From NCBI RefSeq assembly GCF_001547935.1, contig NZ_AP014635.1, positions 3,224,001 to 3,288,000 on the forward strand: a DNA stretch of 64,000 nt. The letters are read 5' to 3'. The translations under genes were made by a program, and so were the position numbers. Positions 29,015 through 39,642 of the stretch are shown one piece after another. Numbering within the stretch: the stretch's first letter is position 1; each line of letters opens with the position of its first letter. The notes below the pieces were generated by a model that was not told the origin of the DNA, did not search any database, and saw nothing but the letters and a program-made list of their open reading frames with translations. This DNA comes from Vibrio tritonius (GTDB lineage: Bacteria; Pseudomonadota; Gammaproteobacteria; Enterobacterales; Vibrionaceae).

Positions 29015-30229
29015 CTATTTCGCATGCAAGACAAACGAGCCTAATACGGCGTCGCCATCTTTGCTTAATTGGCCTTGTTGCACTTGGTAATGTTCTTCCA
29101 ACTTCACACGAGCCTGTTCAAAACTTTGAAAGTCGTTACTGGACGCTTCAATACGCAATTCATCTTTTTCACCATCAAACTTGATGCTTTTGATGTGCAT
29201 TTCTTTCACACTACCGAGAGTGTTAGGAAGGGCTTGCAACCAAGTTAACACACCACCTTCGGTAGCCGAACCAGAAAGCAAACGGACCTCACCTTCCATT
29301 TGACGCTTGAGGTAACTTACTGTTGGAATCTTACGCTTACCGGGAAAAACAGAACGGAAAATTCGCTCACTTTCGGCATGATATGCCTGTGCTTGATCTT
29401 CGAAACGGTACGCCATAAAAGAGCTGTGTAACAGAGAAACGACCATAAACAGCACAGCGGCAAAAGCTGGTAAACGCCAAATATGCCAATACTTACCCCA
29501 AGACGATTTGGTTTTAAATGGCCCCGTCAACAATGACATTCGATGCTCAGTTGCCCCTTGAGCCAATAGTTTCATCACCATATCCGAAGGTTTAACCTCC
29601 CATGGCTGATCGCTATCCAATGGCAACTTAGGTAATTTAGTGTAGGCCGTTAGCGCCAGTGGAGAGTGCTCCTCTTTCACCCACTCAGATTCCACCAACA
29701 CAGGTAACCATGACTCATCAATAGTCACACCTTCCCATTCACCTTTACGAATTAACCATTGTTGGCCTAACTGTGCAGCCGTTAATGGTGTATCAGCTTG
29801 AGGCAATGCCAAAACATCGGGCATCACTCGTTTCACACTAATACCCACCTCGTGGAATGCAGCTAAACAGTCTTTTAGCCACTGCGCATCCACTCCAGCA
29901 ACATAGGCAGTACCATTAAGCTTACCTAACACAGCAAAGTGCAAGTCATCCACGTCCTGTGCAACATCGTCTTCGATCAAATAAGGCAGCATGCTTTCAA
30001 ATTGTCTGCTCCCACCTTGTGGAATAGGTACTTGTGTTAATACAAGATCACTCGCCGACAACAAAACAAGTGTCGTGCGCTGCACTGCGTATTCCGCTAA
30101 TTCTTGCAGTTCACTCCAACCGGCTAACTCACCACTTGCAATAACATCTTGCTGATCTGTCGACCAGACTAACCATAAAATGGGTGATTCTTTTTGACTA
30201 CTCAGCCGAACGGTCAGAAATTCGCTCAC
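29015..30229 (-). CDS. gspL: Type II secretion protein GspL (EpsL)
   Basis: Bitopic inner-membrane protein that recruits the GspE ATPase to the platform. From GTG 30229 it has 404 residues: an actin-like cytoplasmic domain (about 1-240), one membrane helix (about 253-272) and a periplasmic ferredoxin-like domain. The frame opens at 30280, but GGAGGA lies just before the GTG and the resulting MSEFLTVRLSS equals the V. cholerae EpsL start as I recall it. The gene overlaps the end of gspK by 32 bases. Confidence 0.93.
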   Translation of the reverse strand: MSEFLTVRLSSQKESPILWLVWSTDQQDVIASGELAGWSELQELAEYAVQRTTLVLLSASDLVLTQVPIPQGGSRQFESMLPYLIEDDVAQDVDDLHFAVLGKLNGTAYVAGVDAQWLKDCLAAFHEVGISVKRVMPDVLALPQADTPLTAAQLGQQWLIRKGEWEGVTIDESWLPVLVESEWVKEEHSPLALTAYTKLPKLPLDSDQPWEVKPSDMVMKLLAQGATEHRMSLLTGPFKTKSSWGKYWHIWRLPAFAAVLFMVVSLLHSSFMAYRFEDQAQAYHAESERIFRSVFPGKRKIPTVSYLKRQMEGEVRLLSGSATEGGVLTWLQALPNTLGSVKEMHIKSIKFDGEKDELRIEASSNDFQSFEQARVKLEEHYQVQQGQLSKDGDAVLGSFVLHAK

Positions 30230-31217
30230 TGATTCCTCCATAGCGACGGCGAATGACCGTAGCATTATCTTTATCTTCACTGTAAATCAAGCTGCGCACT
30301 CGCAGGCGAGAATCATTAACGACCACTTGTGCATCTAATTCAAAATACTGGCTATTTACGGCCAAGAAGCCTTCGGCCTTACTGCGTACTGTACTGTTAA
30401 TCGCGGCTATTTGTGGCTCTGCCTCAAAGTCAGAAACACTTGACCAGCCTTTTTTGGGCCGACTACTAATAACGGCTTTCGCGTTTTCCAAGCTTAAGTT
30501 CGGACTAAACATCGCCACCAGCAATAAGGCTTGTTTCTCATTAATGGTATTTACATTCAATTGCCATTCAGAAGTAGGGAGAGCACAAAGCATAGGTAGT
30601 AGCTGCTGCATCGTCTGCCCACTGACTTGTTGCACCGCGCGCAATTCACTCGGCACAGCCATCAGACCGTTCGGTGGCAAATACGCCGGAGAAAGTGAAT
30701 CGTAATAACTGTCTTCCACACCATAGGTTGTGCTAACTGTATCGTTACTATCGACAAACTCCCACGTAGAATCAGCAATTATCTCCGCTGTCGCCCCATC
30801 AACATTGACATTTTGGAGAAGATTCTCAAAAAACTGTTTCACAAATGGTGTGGAACTGCCCCCTGACGATTCCAACCCATTAAAGGCATTCAAATTAAAA
30901 CACGCTTGCTTATCTACGATACTCCCAATTAACTCACCATAATCGAGTGGTAACTTTCGATTTTGTTGAGCCCAAGCTTGACTTAAGTTCACCGTATCGC
31001 TGTCATCTTTATGACTTTCTTTAATCAATGCAAGAGCAAGGTTTTCTACCCCCACACTATACCAATACGCCTGCTGATAATTGATTTGGTGCGAGGCGCG
31101 TTGGAAACGAATAAACATACGCTCCGACATAGAAGCAGCCAAAGACACCATGATCGCCAAAATCAATAACACGACGATAAGAGCAACACCTCGCTGAGAA
31201 GATCTATTCACTCTCAT
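30198..31217 (-). CDS. gspK: Minor pseudopilin GspK (EpsK)
   Basis: Large minor pseudopilin that caps the pseudopilus tip with GspI and GspJ. From ATG 31217 it has 339 residues. The prepilin peptidase site is Gly10/Val11 (SQRG/VALIVVLL), and the usual Glu at +5 is absent, a known trait of GspK. A large alpha domain inserted in the pilin fold follows. ATG 31217 has GGAGAG five bases upstream; the longer frame to 31286 lies inside gspJ. It overlaps gspJ by 14 bases. Confidence 0.93.
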   Translation of the reverse strand: MRVNRSSQRGVALIVVLLILAIMVSLAASMSERMFIRFQRASHQINYQQAYWYSVGVENLALALIKESHKDDSDTVNLSQAWAQQNRKLPLDYGELIGSIVDKQACFNLNAFNGLESSGGSSTPFVKQFFENLLQNVNVDGATAEIIADSTWEFVDSNDTVSTTYGVEDSYYDSLSPAYLPPNGLMAVPSELRAVQQVSGQTMQQLLPMLCALPTSEWQLNVNTINEKQALLLVAMFSPNLSLENAKAVISSRPKKGWSSVSDFEAEPQIAAINSTVRSKAEGFLAVNSQYFELDAQVVVNDSRLRVRSLIYSEDKDNATVIRRRYGGISERISDRSAE

Positions 31218-31863
31218 CCGTCTCTCCTGACGATGTTTTCTTTTTATCATCACTACCAGCAACCAAATAAATCCGCGTAATGTCACCGTAATCTTGCAGC
31301 TTTAATGTCACTTCTACGGCTTTGGGCAGTGAATCTATTTCATCCCACTCATCACTCCACTTCTCGTTGAAGTAGAAACGCATCGACCAACTCTCTACAC
31401 CAGTAAGCAGCGGCATAACCACTGGGGGCTCGTTGATCGTCGTATCTGGATATTGCCACCACACTCGTTCTAATACATGCTCTTTGAGCCGGTAACCCAC
31501 TTTGGTCAAATTACCACGTGGAAATTGCTGTTGTGGATTGGGCCATCCCAACCGAATAAACATCACGCCTTGGCTATCGGAATCCAATAAATAACTTTTC
31601 CACTGCAAATACCCTTCATTAGAGTCTTTGCCATTAGTGCGAAATTGTCTTGCCGCCATTTGTCGAAAATCGGAGTCCATCATGACAATCGCACGTTGTA
31701 GTTCATTCAACCGTGTTGAACGCTCTAGTGAAATATCATTACTGCGCTGAACTTGGTTCAGGACTTGGTAAGCGGCAATACTCATGCTGGCGAAAATCGC
31801 CATCGCAACCAACACTTCAATCAGGGTAAAACCTTTAGATAAACGTCTTCTAGCTGCCGACAT
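31204..31863 (-). CDS. gspJ: Minor pseudopilin GspJ (EpsJ)
   Basis: Minor pseudopilin of the tip complex. The 219 residues start with a basic leader, cleaved after Gly11 (LSKG/FTLIEVLVAM) with Glu at +5. The C-terminal globular domain is Trp-rich (ERVWWQYPD, ESWSMRFYF), and the tail is charged and probably flexible. It overlaps gspI by 14 bases and gspK by 14. Confidence 0.94.
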   Translation of the reverse strand: MSAARRRLSKGFTLIEVLVAMAIFASMSIAAYQVLNQVQRSNDISLERSTRLNELQRAIVMMDSDFRQMAARQFRTNGKDSNEGYLQWKSYLLDSDSQGVMFIRLGWPNPQQQFPRGNLTKVGYRLKEHVLERVWWQYPDTTINEPPVVMPLLTGVESWSMRFYFNEKWSDEWDEIDSLPKAVEVTLKLQDYGDITRIYLVAGSDDKKKTSSGETDESE

Positions 31864-32209
31864 AGCTACGCACCGTAATCAGAGGGCTGGCTTTTTTATC
31901 TTTAGATACCATGACATCAAATGCCTTCAGCGTGCCCGACGAGGTGTTGACCGGCTTGATTTTCCAAAACCAATCTTGCCCAGCCATCGACTCTTTACCT
32001 TCTTTTGCCGCAAGCTGCTTAGGTGCCAACATCACCTTAGCCATCTGGTTATCCGCCACTATCGAAGCAAACATTTTTTCTTCTAAATAATTCATGGTGT
32101 TAATGTGCTGGCTCACCGCCCGCATCACACTGACCGCCGCCGTCGCAAAGATAGCTAACGCGACTAACACCTCTAACAAAGTAAAACCAGCTGAGAAACG
32201 TTTGTTCAT
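31850..32209 (-). CDS. gspI: Minor pseudopilin GspI (EpsI)
   Basis: Smallest minor pseudopilin, which nucleates the tip with GspJ and GspK. The 119 residues have a leader cleaved after Gly8 (FSAG/FTLLEVLVAL) with Glu at +5. The single hydrophobic helix is followed by a short globular domain. Its ATG overlaps the gspH stop as ATGA. Confidence 0.94.
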   Translation of the reverse strand: MNKRFSAGFTLLEVLVALAIFATAAVSVMRAVSQHINTMNYLEEKMFASIVADNQMAKVMLAPKQLAAKEGKESMAGQDWFWKIKPVNTSSGTLKAFDVMVSKDKKASPLITVRSYVGS

Positions 32210-32787
32210 TGACGTTCTTCTCCTGGCTCAATTAAACGAATATTGCCATTTGCTTGAGCGGCCACTAACCAAGCATCTTGCGAACTTTGCTCTGGTAGAG
32301 AAAAGCTTAATGTGAACGGTGTGGTTTCTCCGCTCGATAAAATAAAAATTTGTGGCGGTAAGGCTTTCTTTTTCTTCTCTTCTACAAACATATTGTCATC
32401 AAACAACGGTGTATCAGAGAACAGACGATCATCGTCTTTCGCCCAAGTATCCCCACCCACTTTAAACACCACATTTAAACGGGGATCGATAGCAATGTGA
32501 GCGTTAAACTGCAAACGCTCTACGGGTTGCCACCCTTTCTCTGACAGCTGCATAAATTGCAACTGAGGGGGGGACTGTTTTTCATCGACTCGTAATCCGT
32601 AGTCCGTTCCCGATAACACAGCTTCCTCATTCAACAACTGCAGTTTTTCAAACGCAGAACGAGCCGTTTTTTCAGCTAAATGATTTTTACTAGTAGGGAT
32701 TGTTGAAATGACAGCTGCAGAACTCAGTGCTAATAGCACCAGGACCAGCATTATTTCTATCAAGGTAAAACCACGGATAGACTTCAT
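32206..32787 (-). CDS. gspH: Minor pseudopilin GspH (EpsH)
   Basis: Minor pseudopilin linking the tip to the GspG shaft. From ATG 32787 it has 193 residues, with prepilin cleavage after Gly6 (SIRG/FTLIEIMLVL). The frame is open back to 32931 within gspG, but only this ATG gives the short leader typical of the family. Its ribosome site is poor, and a hairpin lies just upstream (32799-32817), so expression is probably low relative to gspG. Confidence 0.92.
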   Translation of the reverse strand: MKSIRGFTLIEIMLVLVLLALSSAAVISTIPTSKNHLAEKTARSAFEKLQLLNEEAVLSGTDYGLRVDEKQSPPQLQFMQLSEKGWQPVERLQFNAHIAIDPRLNVVFKVGGDTWAKDDDRLFSDTPLFDDNMFVEEKKKKALPPQIFILSSGETTPFTLSFSLPEQSSQDAWLVAAQANGNIRLIEPGEERQ

Positions 32788-32798
32788 AGGGATACGAG

Positions 32799-32817
32799 GG
32801 GCGAGCATTGCTCGCCC
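32799..32817 (-). other. Stem-loop between gspG and gspH
   Basis: A 7-bp GC-rich stem (GGGCGAG / CTCGCCC, loop of five) lies in the 37-bp gap, eight bases after the gspG stop. No T-run follows, so it is not an intrinsic terminator. It may protect upstream gspG mRNA or reduce gspH translation. Confidence 0.6.
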
Positions 32818-32824
32818 TTGATTG

Positions 32825-33271
32825 TTATTGATAATCTTGAATATTCCAGTTGCCGATGTCAGAGTTAATTCCGTCACCACCTTCTTGACCATCAGCCCCC
32901 AAAGTAAACACATCAATTGTGCCTTTATCACCTGGGCTTAGGTATTGGTAATCGTTGCTCCAAGGGTCTTTCGGTAGGCGTTTAATATAACCGCCGTCAC
33001 GGTAGTTACGTGGCTCTGGACTGCTAGGTTTTGATACTAACGCTTCTAAACCTTGGTCTGTAGTTGGGTAGACACTGTTATCCAACTTATACATATCTAA
33101 TGCATTTTCTAGCGCTACAATGTCTGTGATTGCTTTTTGTTGATCGGCTTTTTCTTTGTTACCTAACAAGTTAGGGACAACAACACTGGCCAAGATACCC
33201 AAAATAACGACCACAACCATTACTTCAAGCAAGGTAAAGCCGGACTGCTTAGCCGCTGTACGTTTTTTCAT
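32825..33271 (-). CDS. gspG: Major pseudopilin GspG (EpsG)
   Basis: Main subunit of the pseudopilus. From ATG 33271 it has 148 residues, with cleavage after Gly11 (KQSG/FTLLEVMVVVVILG) and Glu at +5. The C-terminal calcium-binding loop region (ADGQEGGDGINSDIGNW) is typical. The open frame starts at 33289; the ATG at 33271 is chosen for the GGAG five bases before it and for the standard leader. Confidence 0.96.
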   Translation of the reverse strand: MKKRTAAKQSGFTLLEVMVVVVILGILASVVVPNLLGNKEKADQQKAITDIVALENALDMYKLDNSVYPTTDQGLEALVSKPSSPEPRNYRDGGYIKRLPKDPWSNDYQYLSPGDKGTIDVFTLGADGQEGGDGINSDIGNWNIQDYQ

Positions 33272-33312
33272 ATAGACTCCATAAAGCACAAGTCTTGGGT
33301 TTCCAAGCTTGT

Positions 33313-34536
33313 TTACTGACTAACTAAATTATTCATTTCTAAAATTGGCATTAATGTTGCCATTACAATAAACAGCACCAAACCTGCCATAAGAGCGATA
33401 AGCGCCGGTGTAAAAATACCCAAAGCAATGTTCACTGCTGACTCAAAGCTAGTATCTTGGTTATCTGCAGCGCGCGTCAGCATTGCTTCTAGTTCACCAC
33501 TTTGCTCACCACTGGCAATCATATGTAACATCATTGGCGGGAAAAGTTTGGTCTGTTCTAGAGACTTCCTTAAGCTGGCCCCTTCACGGACACTTTCTGC
33601 CGCGACCAAAACTTTTTGCTTCACATACTGGTTACTCATAACATCAACTGCAACTCTCATTCCATCAAGAATAGGGATAGCACTTGAGGTACAAATCGAT
33701 AACGTACGAGCAAAGCGGGAAGTATTTAATCCGCGAGCAATTTTACCAAAGATAGGCATAGAAATGACTTTCTCATCCCATTTCAAACGTATCTGTGGAT
33801 TACGTAACAAACGGCGCCCGACGGTAATCATGATCAAAATCGCACACAGCAGCTGAATGCCCCAGTGCTGAATAAAATCACTCGACGCGAGTAAAAACTC
33901 TGTCGATTCTGGTAAACGCTGCCCCATTTGCACAAACTGACCGACGATTTTGGGCACAACAGCCGCCAAAAGGAAAGCGACTATCGCCACCGCAAAAACC
34001 ACCAGCACGATCGGATAAATCATCGCTTGCAACAGTTTCGAGCGCATCTTTTGACGGTTTTCCGCATAATCAGCAAGACGTTCTAGTACCGCATCAAGGT
34101 GACCGGATTTTTCTCCCGCCGCCACCATCGAGCGAAATAGCTCATCAAAAATATGTGGGTAATCACCAAAACTATCCGACAAGGTATAACCTTCGGTCAC
34201 TTTGGAGCGCACAGCGGCCATCATTGATCGAATACGCGGTTTTTCTGATTGCTCTGAAACCGCTCTTAAACACTCTTCCAGTGGCATTCCCGATTGCACT
34301 AGGGTCGAGAGCTGGCGAGTAATCAGGGCCAAATCCGGTGTACTGATTCCGCGTTGAAAAGTAAATGCACCTCCAGCAGAGGACTGGGATTTCTTGGCTT
34401 GGTTTTCGACAACCTCAACCGGAATCAAACCTTGCTCTTTTAAACGTGCGCGAACTTGGCGAGCGTTATCACCTTCTATCACGCCCTTTTTCTGACGGCC
34501 TTTATTATCGAGAGCTTTGTAGTCGAACGCTGCCAT
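33313..34536 (-). CDS. gspF: Type II secretion platform protein GspF (EpsF)
   Basis: Polytopic inner-membrane core of the secretion platform. The 407 residues have two homologous cytoplasmic GspF domains (about 70-195 and 270-395) and three membrane helices, including one near 170-190 and one at the C-terminus. The N-terminus [13 protein letters not shown] is diagnostic. The start overlaps the gspE stop as TAATG, with GGAG upstream. Confidence 0.95.
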   Translation of the reverse strand: MAAFDYKALDNKGRQKKGVIEGDNARQVRARLKEQGLIPVEVVENQAKKSQSSAGGAFTFQRGISTPDLALITRQLSTLVQSGMPLEECLRAVSEQSEKPRIRSMMAAVRSKVTEGYTLSDSFGDYPHIFDELFRSMVAAGEKSGHLDAVLERLADYAENRQKMRSKLLQAMIYPIVLVVFAVAIVAFLLAAVVPKIVGQFVQMGQRLPESTEFLLASSDFIQHWGIQLLCAILIMITVGRRLLRNPQIRLKWDEKVISMPIFGKIARGLNTSRFARTLSICTSSAIPILDGMRVAVDVMSNQYVKQKVLVAAESVREGASLRKSLEQTKLFPPMMLHMIASGEQSGELEAMLTRAADNQDTSFESAVNIALGIFTPALIALMAGLVLFIVMATLMPILEMNNLVSQ

Positions 34537-36047
34537 TAGGACTCCCGAGTCACTCGCATCACTTCTTCAAGGGATGTGATGCCTTTGCGAACTTTATCCA
34601 ACCCATCCTGACGAATACTTGGCGTGTGAGAACGAATCGCATGTTCTATCTCTTGTTCGCCAGCTTCACCATGAATAAGCGCTTGCACTTGCTCGTCAAT
34701 CATCAGCAGTTCATGAATACCAGTACGGCCTTGGTAACCTTTGTGATTACAGTCATCGCACCCGAGTGGACGGTACAGCACTAAATCATCACTCGGTGTT
34801 AAATCGAACAATTTCTTTTGTTCATCATTCGCTTGATAAGCTTCACGACAGTGAGGACACAAAGTGCGCACCAAACGCTGAGCTAGAACACCCAATAGCG
34901 AAGACGAAATCAAAAACGGTTCAATCCCCATATCACGCAGTCGGGTAATGGCACCCACTGCGGTGTTAGTGTGCAGTGTAGACATTACCAAGTGACCAGT
35001 TAAAGAGGCTTGTACTGCGATTTGTGCGGTTTCCAAGTCACGAATTTCCCCCACCATCACCACATCAGGATCCTGACGCAAGATGGCACGTAGACCTCGA
35101 GCAAACGTCATGTCCACTTTCGGGTTGACTTGGGTTTGCCCAATGCCTTCAATATCGAATTCAATCGGGTCTTCAACCGTAAGAATGTTACGCTCGATAT
35201 TGTTGAGTTCCTGCAAACCAGCGTAAAGAGTCGTGGATTTACCAGAGCCGGTAGGCCCAGTGACCAGAATGATGCCATGCGGACGAGAGATAAGATGCTG
35301 GAAGCGCTGATGGACCTGCTCGGTCATACCTAAGCTAAATAGGTCAAGTTGGGTCGCATTCTTATCCAGCAAGCGGAGTACCACACGTTCACCATGTGAT
35401 GATGGCATGGTAGAAACACGTACATCAACAGCTCGCCCACCGATACGTAAGGAAATACGACCATCCTGTGGAACACGTTTTTCTGCGATATCCAGTTTTG
35501 CCATTACTTTGACACGGGAAACCAGCAGTGGGGCCAACTTACGGCTTGGCTCTAAGACCTCGCGTAATACCCCATCAACCCGAAAACGAATCGATAACAC
35601 TTTCTCAAAGGTTTCAATGTGTACATCCGAAGCACCTTCTTTGATCGCTTCCCCAAGCATGGCATTGATTAATTTGATGATTGGTGCATCGTCTTCTGAT
35701 TCAAGCAGGTCTTCGTTTTGGGGTAACTCTTCTGCCAATGAGAAAAAATCATCGCTATCGACACCAATATCTTGCATCAACTGGCGCGCCTCCGAAGAGT
35801 CGCGCTGATAGACCACCGTTAATTTACTTTCAAATTCCGACTCTGAGACAGCTTTTAGTGCAAATGAAGTTTTGGCAACTCGCTTAACCTCCACTAAAGC
35901 TTCAATAGAGATCGGTGGAACATAACAGAGTTCACTTTCAGTAAACTCTTGATTCCATTCAAGAAGCATTTTAAATCGATTAGCAAAGCTGAAAGGCAAT
36001 CGGCGTAATGTCGGTTGCACGACTTCTTCCGATAGAATATCACTCAT
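34536..36047 (-). CDS. gspE: Type II secretion ATPase GspE (EpsE)
   Basis: Cytoplasmic hexameric ATPase powering pseudopilus assembly. The 503 residues have an N1 domain binding GspL and an N2 domain. Walker A is GPTGSGKST with Lys270, followed by the Asp and His boxes and Walker B ([12 protein letters not shown]). A zinc-binding C-M domain has Cys396, 399, 429 and 432. Its ATG overlaps the gspD stop as ATGA, indicating coupled translation. Confidence 0.96.
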   Translation of the reverse strand: MSDILSEEVVQPTLRRLPFSFANRFKMLLEWNQEFTESELCYVPPISIEALVEVKRVAKTSFALKAVSESEFESKLTVVYQRDSSEARQLMQDIGVDSDDFFSLAEELPQNEDLLESEDDAPIIKLINAMLGEAIKEGASDVHIETFEKVLSIRFRVDGVLREVLEPSRKLAPLLVSRVKVMAKLDIAEKRVPQDGRISLRIGGRAVDVRVSTMPSSHGERVVLRLLDKNATQLDLFSLGMTEQVHQRFQHLISRPHGIILVTGPTGSGKSTTLYAGLQELNNIERNILTVEDPIEFDIEGIGQTQVNPKVDMTFARGLRAILRQDPDVVMVGEIRDLETAQIAVQASLTGHLVMSTLHTNTAVGAITRLRDMGIEPFLISSSLLGVLAQRLVRTLCPHCREAYQANDEQKKLFDLTPSDDLVLYRPLGCDDCNHKGYQGRTGIHELLMIDEQVQALIHGEAGEQEIEHAIRSHTPSIRQDGLDKVRKGITSLEEVMRVTRES

Positions 36048-38071
36048 TGCTTCTCTTCCATTTGGTCAATAAAGGCTTGTATTTCAGCAGCATGACGACG
36101 CTCATCACCAAATTTTGGTAATACTGGAATTGTTTGATCTTCCATTAGCTTCAAACCTTTTTCAGCTTTGTAAAGCTGCTCCGCACGAATGTAGTTGTAT
36201 TTACGCTGGGTAATACCATCCGCCGTAACACCATTGCGAATAATGGTTGGCTTGATGAATATCATCAAATTACGTTTCTCTTTCTCGGTACTATTGGAGC
36301 GGAATAATTGACCAAGAATTGGGATATCACCCAACCACGGTACTTTTGATTCACTTTCTGCGGTACGGTCATCAATCAAACCACCAAGCACTAACATTTG
36401 ACCATCACGCACCATCACCGAGGTATTGAGCTGGCGTTTAGCAAATCGCACATCGACTGCGCCACTAGCACCTAGAACACTAGAAACCTCTTGCTCAATA
36501 TGCAGTTGAACTGAGTCACCTTCATTTATCTGAGGCACCACTTTCAACTTAATACCCACTTCTTTACGGTCAACTGTTTGGAATGGATTACTATTATCAG
36601 AACCGGTTGTTGATCCTGTAATAACTGGCACCTCTTCACCAACCACAACAGAAGCTTCACCATTATCCATCACAGTAATACTTGGTGATGACAAGATGTT
36701 GGTATCTGATGTATTAGAAACTGCAGTAATAAGCGACTGCCAATCGCCCATCATAATACTCACTGCTGCACCAGTCGTACTTGATAACGTATCGGCTAGG
36801 CTAGAATAATCCCCGGACTCCGTCGTATCATAAGCATGACGAACACCGTTGTTATCGTAATAGTAGCTAGTACTGGTTTGATCTTTTGCTTCTTCACTGC
36901 CAATCATAACGCTACCGATAGAGGTACCGCTGTTACCATATTGGATAACTGAACCACTCTCCAGCGAGCCCCATTGCACGCCTAAGTTCATACCCGCAGT
37001 TTCTGACATTTCCACAATCAGCGCTTCAATCAACACTTGAGCACGACGAATATCCAACTGTTTAATGATGTTGAGTAACGACTTCATGACATCTTGCGGT
37101 GCACTAATCACCAGTGAATTGGTTTCTTTGTGGGCTGAAATAATGACCTCACTACGCTCAGCACTACCAGAAGACTTGGTGCTCCCTTTTTTGCTTTTTA
37201 ACATGCTATCGGAAACACCTTTTAGCACATCAACTAAATCTTCAGCTTTAGCGTATTTCAGGTAAACCACTCGGTTATTACCCTGCACAGCCATCTCAAC
37301 GTCCATTTTCTCGATCAGAGAACGCATACGAGCACGTACTTTAGGGTCACCAGAAATCAAAATGGAATTAGTGCGCTCGTCAGCAACAAACTTAGGTTGG
37401 AGAAATTCAGGCGTGTTCTTAGCATCGTTACTTTTACTCAATGCTTCCACGATACGAACCATTTCTGAAGCTGAGGCATTTTTAAGTTCTACGACTTCAA
37501 CGTCTTTATCGCCTGCTTGGTCAACGCGGTGAACGATATCCGCGAGGCGATTAACCACAGCGGCACGACCAGTTAACAAAATAATATTGGCAGGATCATA
37601 GTGAACAACGTTACCTGCTCCGGCGTTATCGATCAGTTGACGTAATAGAGGAGATAACTCTCGAACAGAAACATTCTTTACCGACACCACTTGAGTGATG
37701 ACTTCATCACCATCTGCTCGGTCATTATCACCCAAAACAGGGATAGCCGACGTTTTGGCATCTTTCGATTTGACGACTTTAAGAACTCCGTTATCCATAG
37801 GAACAACAGCAAATCCGTACACCTGCAATACGTTTAAGAAAAAACTGTAATACTGCTTCTCATCCAAAGTATCGTAACTACGTACATCGATTTTGCCGCG
37901 AACTGCTGGGTCAACAATGATGGTTTTTTCTAAATTACGACCAACAATATTGATAAACTCTTGAATATCCGTACCTTTAAAACTGGCACTAAATTCATTC
38001 GCCCATGCAGCAGGCGTTAATACGGTCGCGGCGGCAATAAGCCATGTGCTTTTCTTAAGCCAATGCTTCAC
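36044..38071 (-). CDS. gspD: Type II secretion secretin GspD (EpsD)
   Basis: Outer-membrane secretin channel. The 675 residues have a signal peptide (cleavage after AWA, about residue 24). Periplasmic N0 ([17 protein letters not shown]) and N1-N3 domains lead to the C-terminal secretin domain with [11 protein letters not shown] and [15 protein letters not shown]. The extreme C-terminus is the S-domain. Start is GTG with GGAG six bases upstream; no ATG lies nearby. It follows gspC by 29 bp. Confidence 0.96.
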   Translation of the reverse strand: MKHWLKKSTWLIAAATVLTPAAWANEFSASFKGTDIQEFINIVGRNLEKTIIVDPAVRGKIDVRSYDTLDEKQYYSFFLNVLQVYGFAVVPMDNGVLKVVKSKDAKTSAIPVLGDNDRADGDEVITQVVSVKNVSVRELSPLLRQLIDNAGAGNVVHYDPANIILLTGRAAVVNRLADIVHRVDQAGDKDVEVVELKNASASEMVRIVEALSKSNDAKNTPEFLQPKFVADERTNSILISGDPKVRARMRSLIEKMDVEMAVQGNNRVVYLKYAKAEDLVDVLKGVSDSMLKSKKGSTKSSGSAERSEVIISAHKETNSLVISAPQDVMKSLLNIIKQLDIRRAQVLIEALIVEMSETAGMNLGVQWGSLESGSVIQYGNSGTSIGSVMIGSEEAKDQTSTSYYYDNNGVRHAYDTTESGDYSSLADTLSSTTGAAVSIMMGDWQSLITAVSNTSDTNILSSPSITVMDNGEASVVVGEEVPVITGSTTGSDNSNPFQTVDRKEVGIKLKVVPQINEGDSVQLHIEQEVSSVLGASGAVDVRFAKRQLNTSVMVRDGQMLVLGGLIDDRTAESESKVPWLGDIPILGQLFRSNSTEKEKRNLMIFIKPTIIRNGVTADGITQRKYNYIRAEQLYKAEKGLKLMEDQTIPVLPKFGDERRHAAEIQAFIDQMEEKQ

Positions 38072-38100
38072 TGATTACTCCTAGACTTGATGCATCAGAT

Positions 38101-39030
38101 TCACAGCCCAAACTGGATATCTTCTAATTGATTATCCCGCTCAACTGTTAAATTAATTTCTTGTGTATCGGACAAAGCACCTAGAACTTTGGTTAGGGCG
38201 TCCGCATCCTTTAAATCCACGCCATTGATCGAAACCGCGACGTCACCATCTTGTAACCCAACCGAATCAAACAAAGCTCGGTCAGAGCCGGCAGACAGAC
38301 GATAACCTTGAATATCATTACCGTCTTTTACCATGGCTAAACGAACATACTTCAACAACACTTTAGGATCGCTTTCTATTTCCTGATGGATCTTATCTAA
38401 CTTCTCTTGTAAATCAGCAGACTCATCATTGACCTCTTTATTCCTAACAGGTTCCACACGAAGTGGCTGAGGATTATCTATTGCGAGTTTAGAGTAGTCG
38501 ACACCATCTAGCATCAGTGTTTCATCTCGACCTTCATTATCCAGGATAACGCGATCAACGAGCACTGCTTTTAACTTCACTCGGGTCCCTTGAATCACCT
38601 CATTGATACCGTAAGTATCTTGGGAGCCACGATTCGCAATTACTGCCAAACTCAAAGCCTGATCGGAATTGGCAACAACACCGGCAAGCGTTAAATTCAA
38701 TCTCGTTTTTGGTGCGTCAACTTTGACATTATTAGCGTTAGTCTGCTGATTAGGAGTGTAATGTCCAAACAAGTCTGCCTGTTTCAACGAATCAATATCA
38801 ATGTTCGATTCATTTTTACTAACAACAACGTGAGCCGCAGCCCAAGTTGGCACCGCTTTGGTTTCATTAGGAATTAACCATATGATTTCCCCTAAAATCC
38901 AAACCGTTGCCACTAAAATTAAGGTCGTTAATGTTTGGCTCGTTGGCGATTGCCAAGGTCGAGTCTTAAACCACGAAGCTACCCCATTGAAGTGAGACAA
39001 AAAATGCCAATTTAAATCTATCCGCTCCAC
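38101..39030 (-). CDS. gspC: Type II secretion protein GspC (EpsC)
   Basis: Inner-membrane protein linking the platform to GspD and probably selecting substrates. The 309 residues show a short cytoplasmic N-terminus, one membrane helix (about 35-56) and a homology region (about 85-190). A C-terminal PDZ domain (about 215-309, with GLQDGDVAVSINGVDL) ends the protein. The first possible start is GTG 39030, with AAGGA eleven bases upstream; exact start is uncertain. It is the first gene of the operon, whose promoter must lie in the 204-bp gap to hslR. Confidence 0.93.
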   Translation of the reverse strand: MERIDLNWHFLSHFNGVASWFKTRPWQSPTSQTLTTLILVATVWILGEIIWLIPNETKAVPTWAAAHVVVSKNESNIDIDSLKQADLFGHYTPNQQTNANNVKVDAPKTRLNLTLAGVVANSDQALSLAVIANRGSQDTYGINEVIQGTRVKLKAVLVDRVILDNEGRDETLMLDGVDYSKLAIDNPQPLRVEPVRNKEVNDESADLQEKLDKIHQEIESDPKVLLKYVRLAMVKDGNDIQGYRLSAGSDRALFDSVGLQDGDVAVSINGVDLKDADALTKVLGALSDTQEINLTVERDNQLEDIQFGL

Positions 39031-39234
39031 AGTTAAGAGAGTCCTTATTTAGAGAGTTGATACAGCAGGAACCTTAAAATTCAAGATATTATAACGCGCG
39101 TAAATATAACATAGGGCTATGACATAATCATGTAACCCGATAAATTATGTGCAGCGCTTGAAAATAGACTTTTCCGACTCCATTGTTACCACTAATACAA
39201 GTAACAAAACAAATATTAGAGGTATTTTGCCGAC

Positions 39235-39621
39235 ATGAGTTCCAATTCTGAGGCAGTTAGACTCGATAAATGGTTGTGGGCAGCTCGTTTCTATAAAACA
39301 CGCTCCATCGCTCGGAATATGGTCGATGGCGGTAAAGTTCACTATAATGGGCAACGAACCAAGCCGAGTAAAATAGTCGAATTAGGTGCCACCATTACTC
39401 TTAGACAAGGGTATGAAGAAAAAACGGTCACTATCGAACAAATTACAGAGCAACGTCGGGGAGCGCCACAAGCGCAAACAATGTATCAGGAAACAACTGA
39501 AAGCATTGAAAAACGTGAGAAAAATGCACTAGCACGTAAACTTCACGCAGTGAACCCTAGTCCCGAACGTCGTCCGGATAAAAAACAACGCCGCGACATC
39601 CTTAAATTTAAACATCAATAA
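39235..39621 (+). CDS. hslR: Heat shock protein 15 (HslR)
   Basis: S4-domain RNA-binding protein that rescues 50S subunits carrying stalled peptidyl-tRNA. The 128 residues have the S4 domain at about 8-70 (VRLDKWLWAARFYKTRS, GGKVHYNGQRTKPS) and a very basic C-terminal extension. It diverges from gspC and is followed 21 bp later by hslO, as in E. coli. Confidence 0.95.
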   Translation: MSSNSEAVRLDKWLWAARFYKTRSIARNMVDGGKVHYNGQRTKPSKIVELGATITLRQGYEEKTVTIEQITEQRRGAPQAQTMYQETTESIEKREKNALARKLHAVNPSPERRPDKKQRRDILKFKHQ

Positions 39622-39642
39622 TAGAGAGCCGGAGCTTACTCA

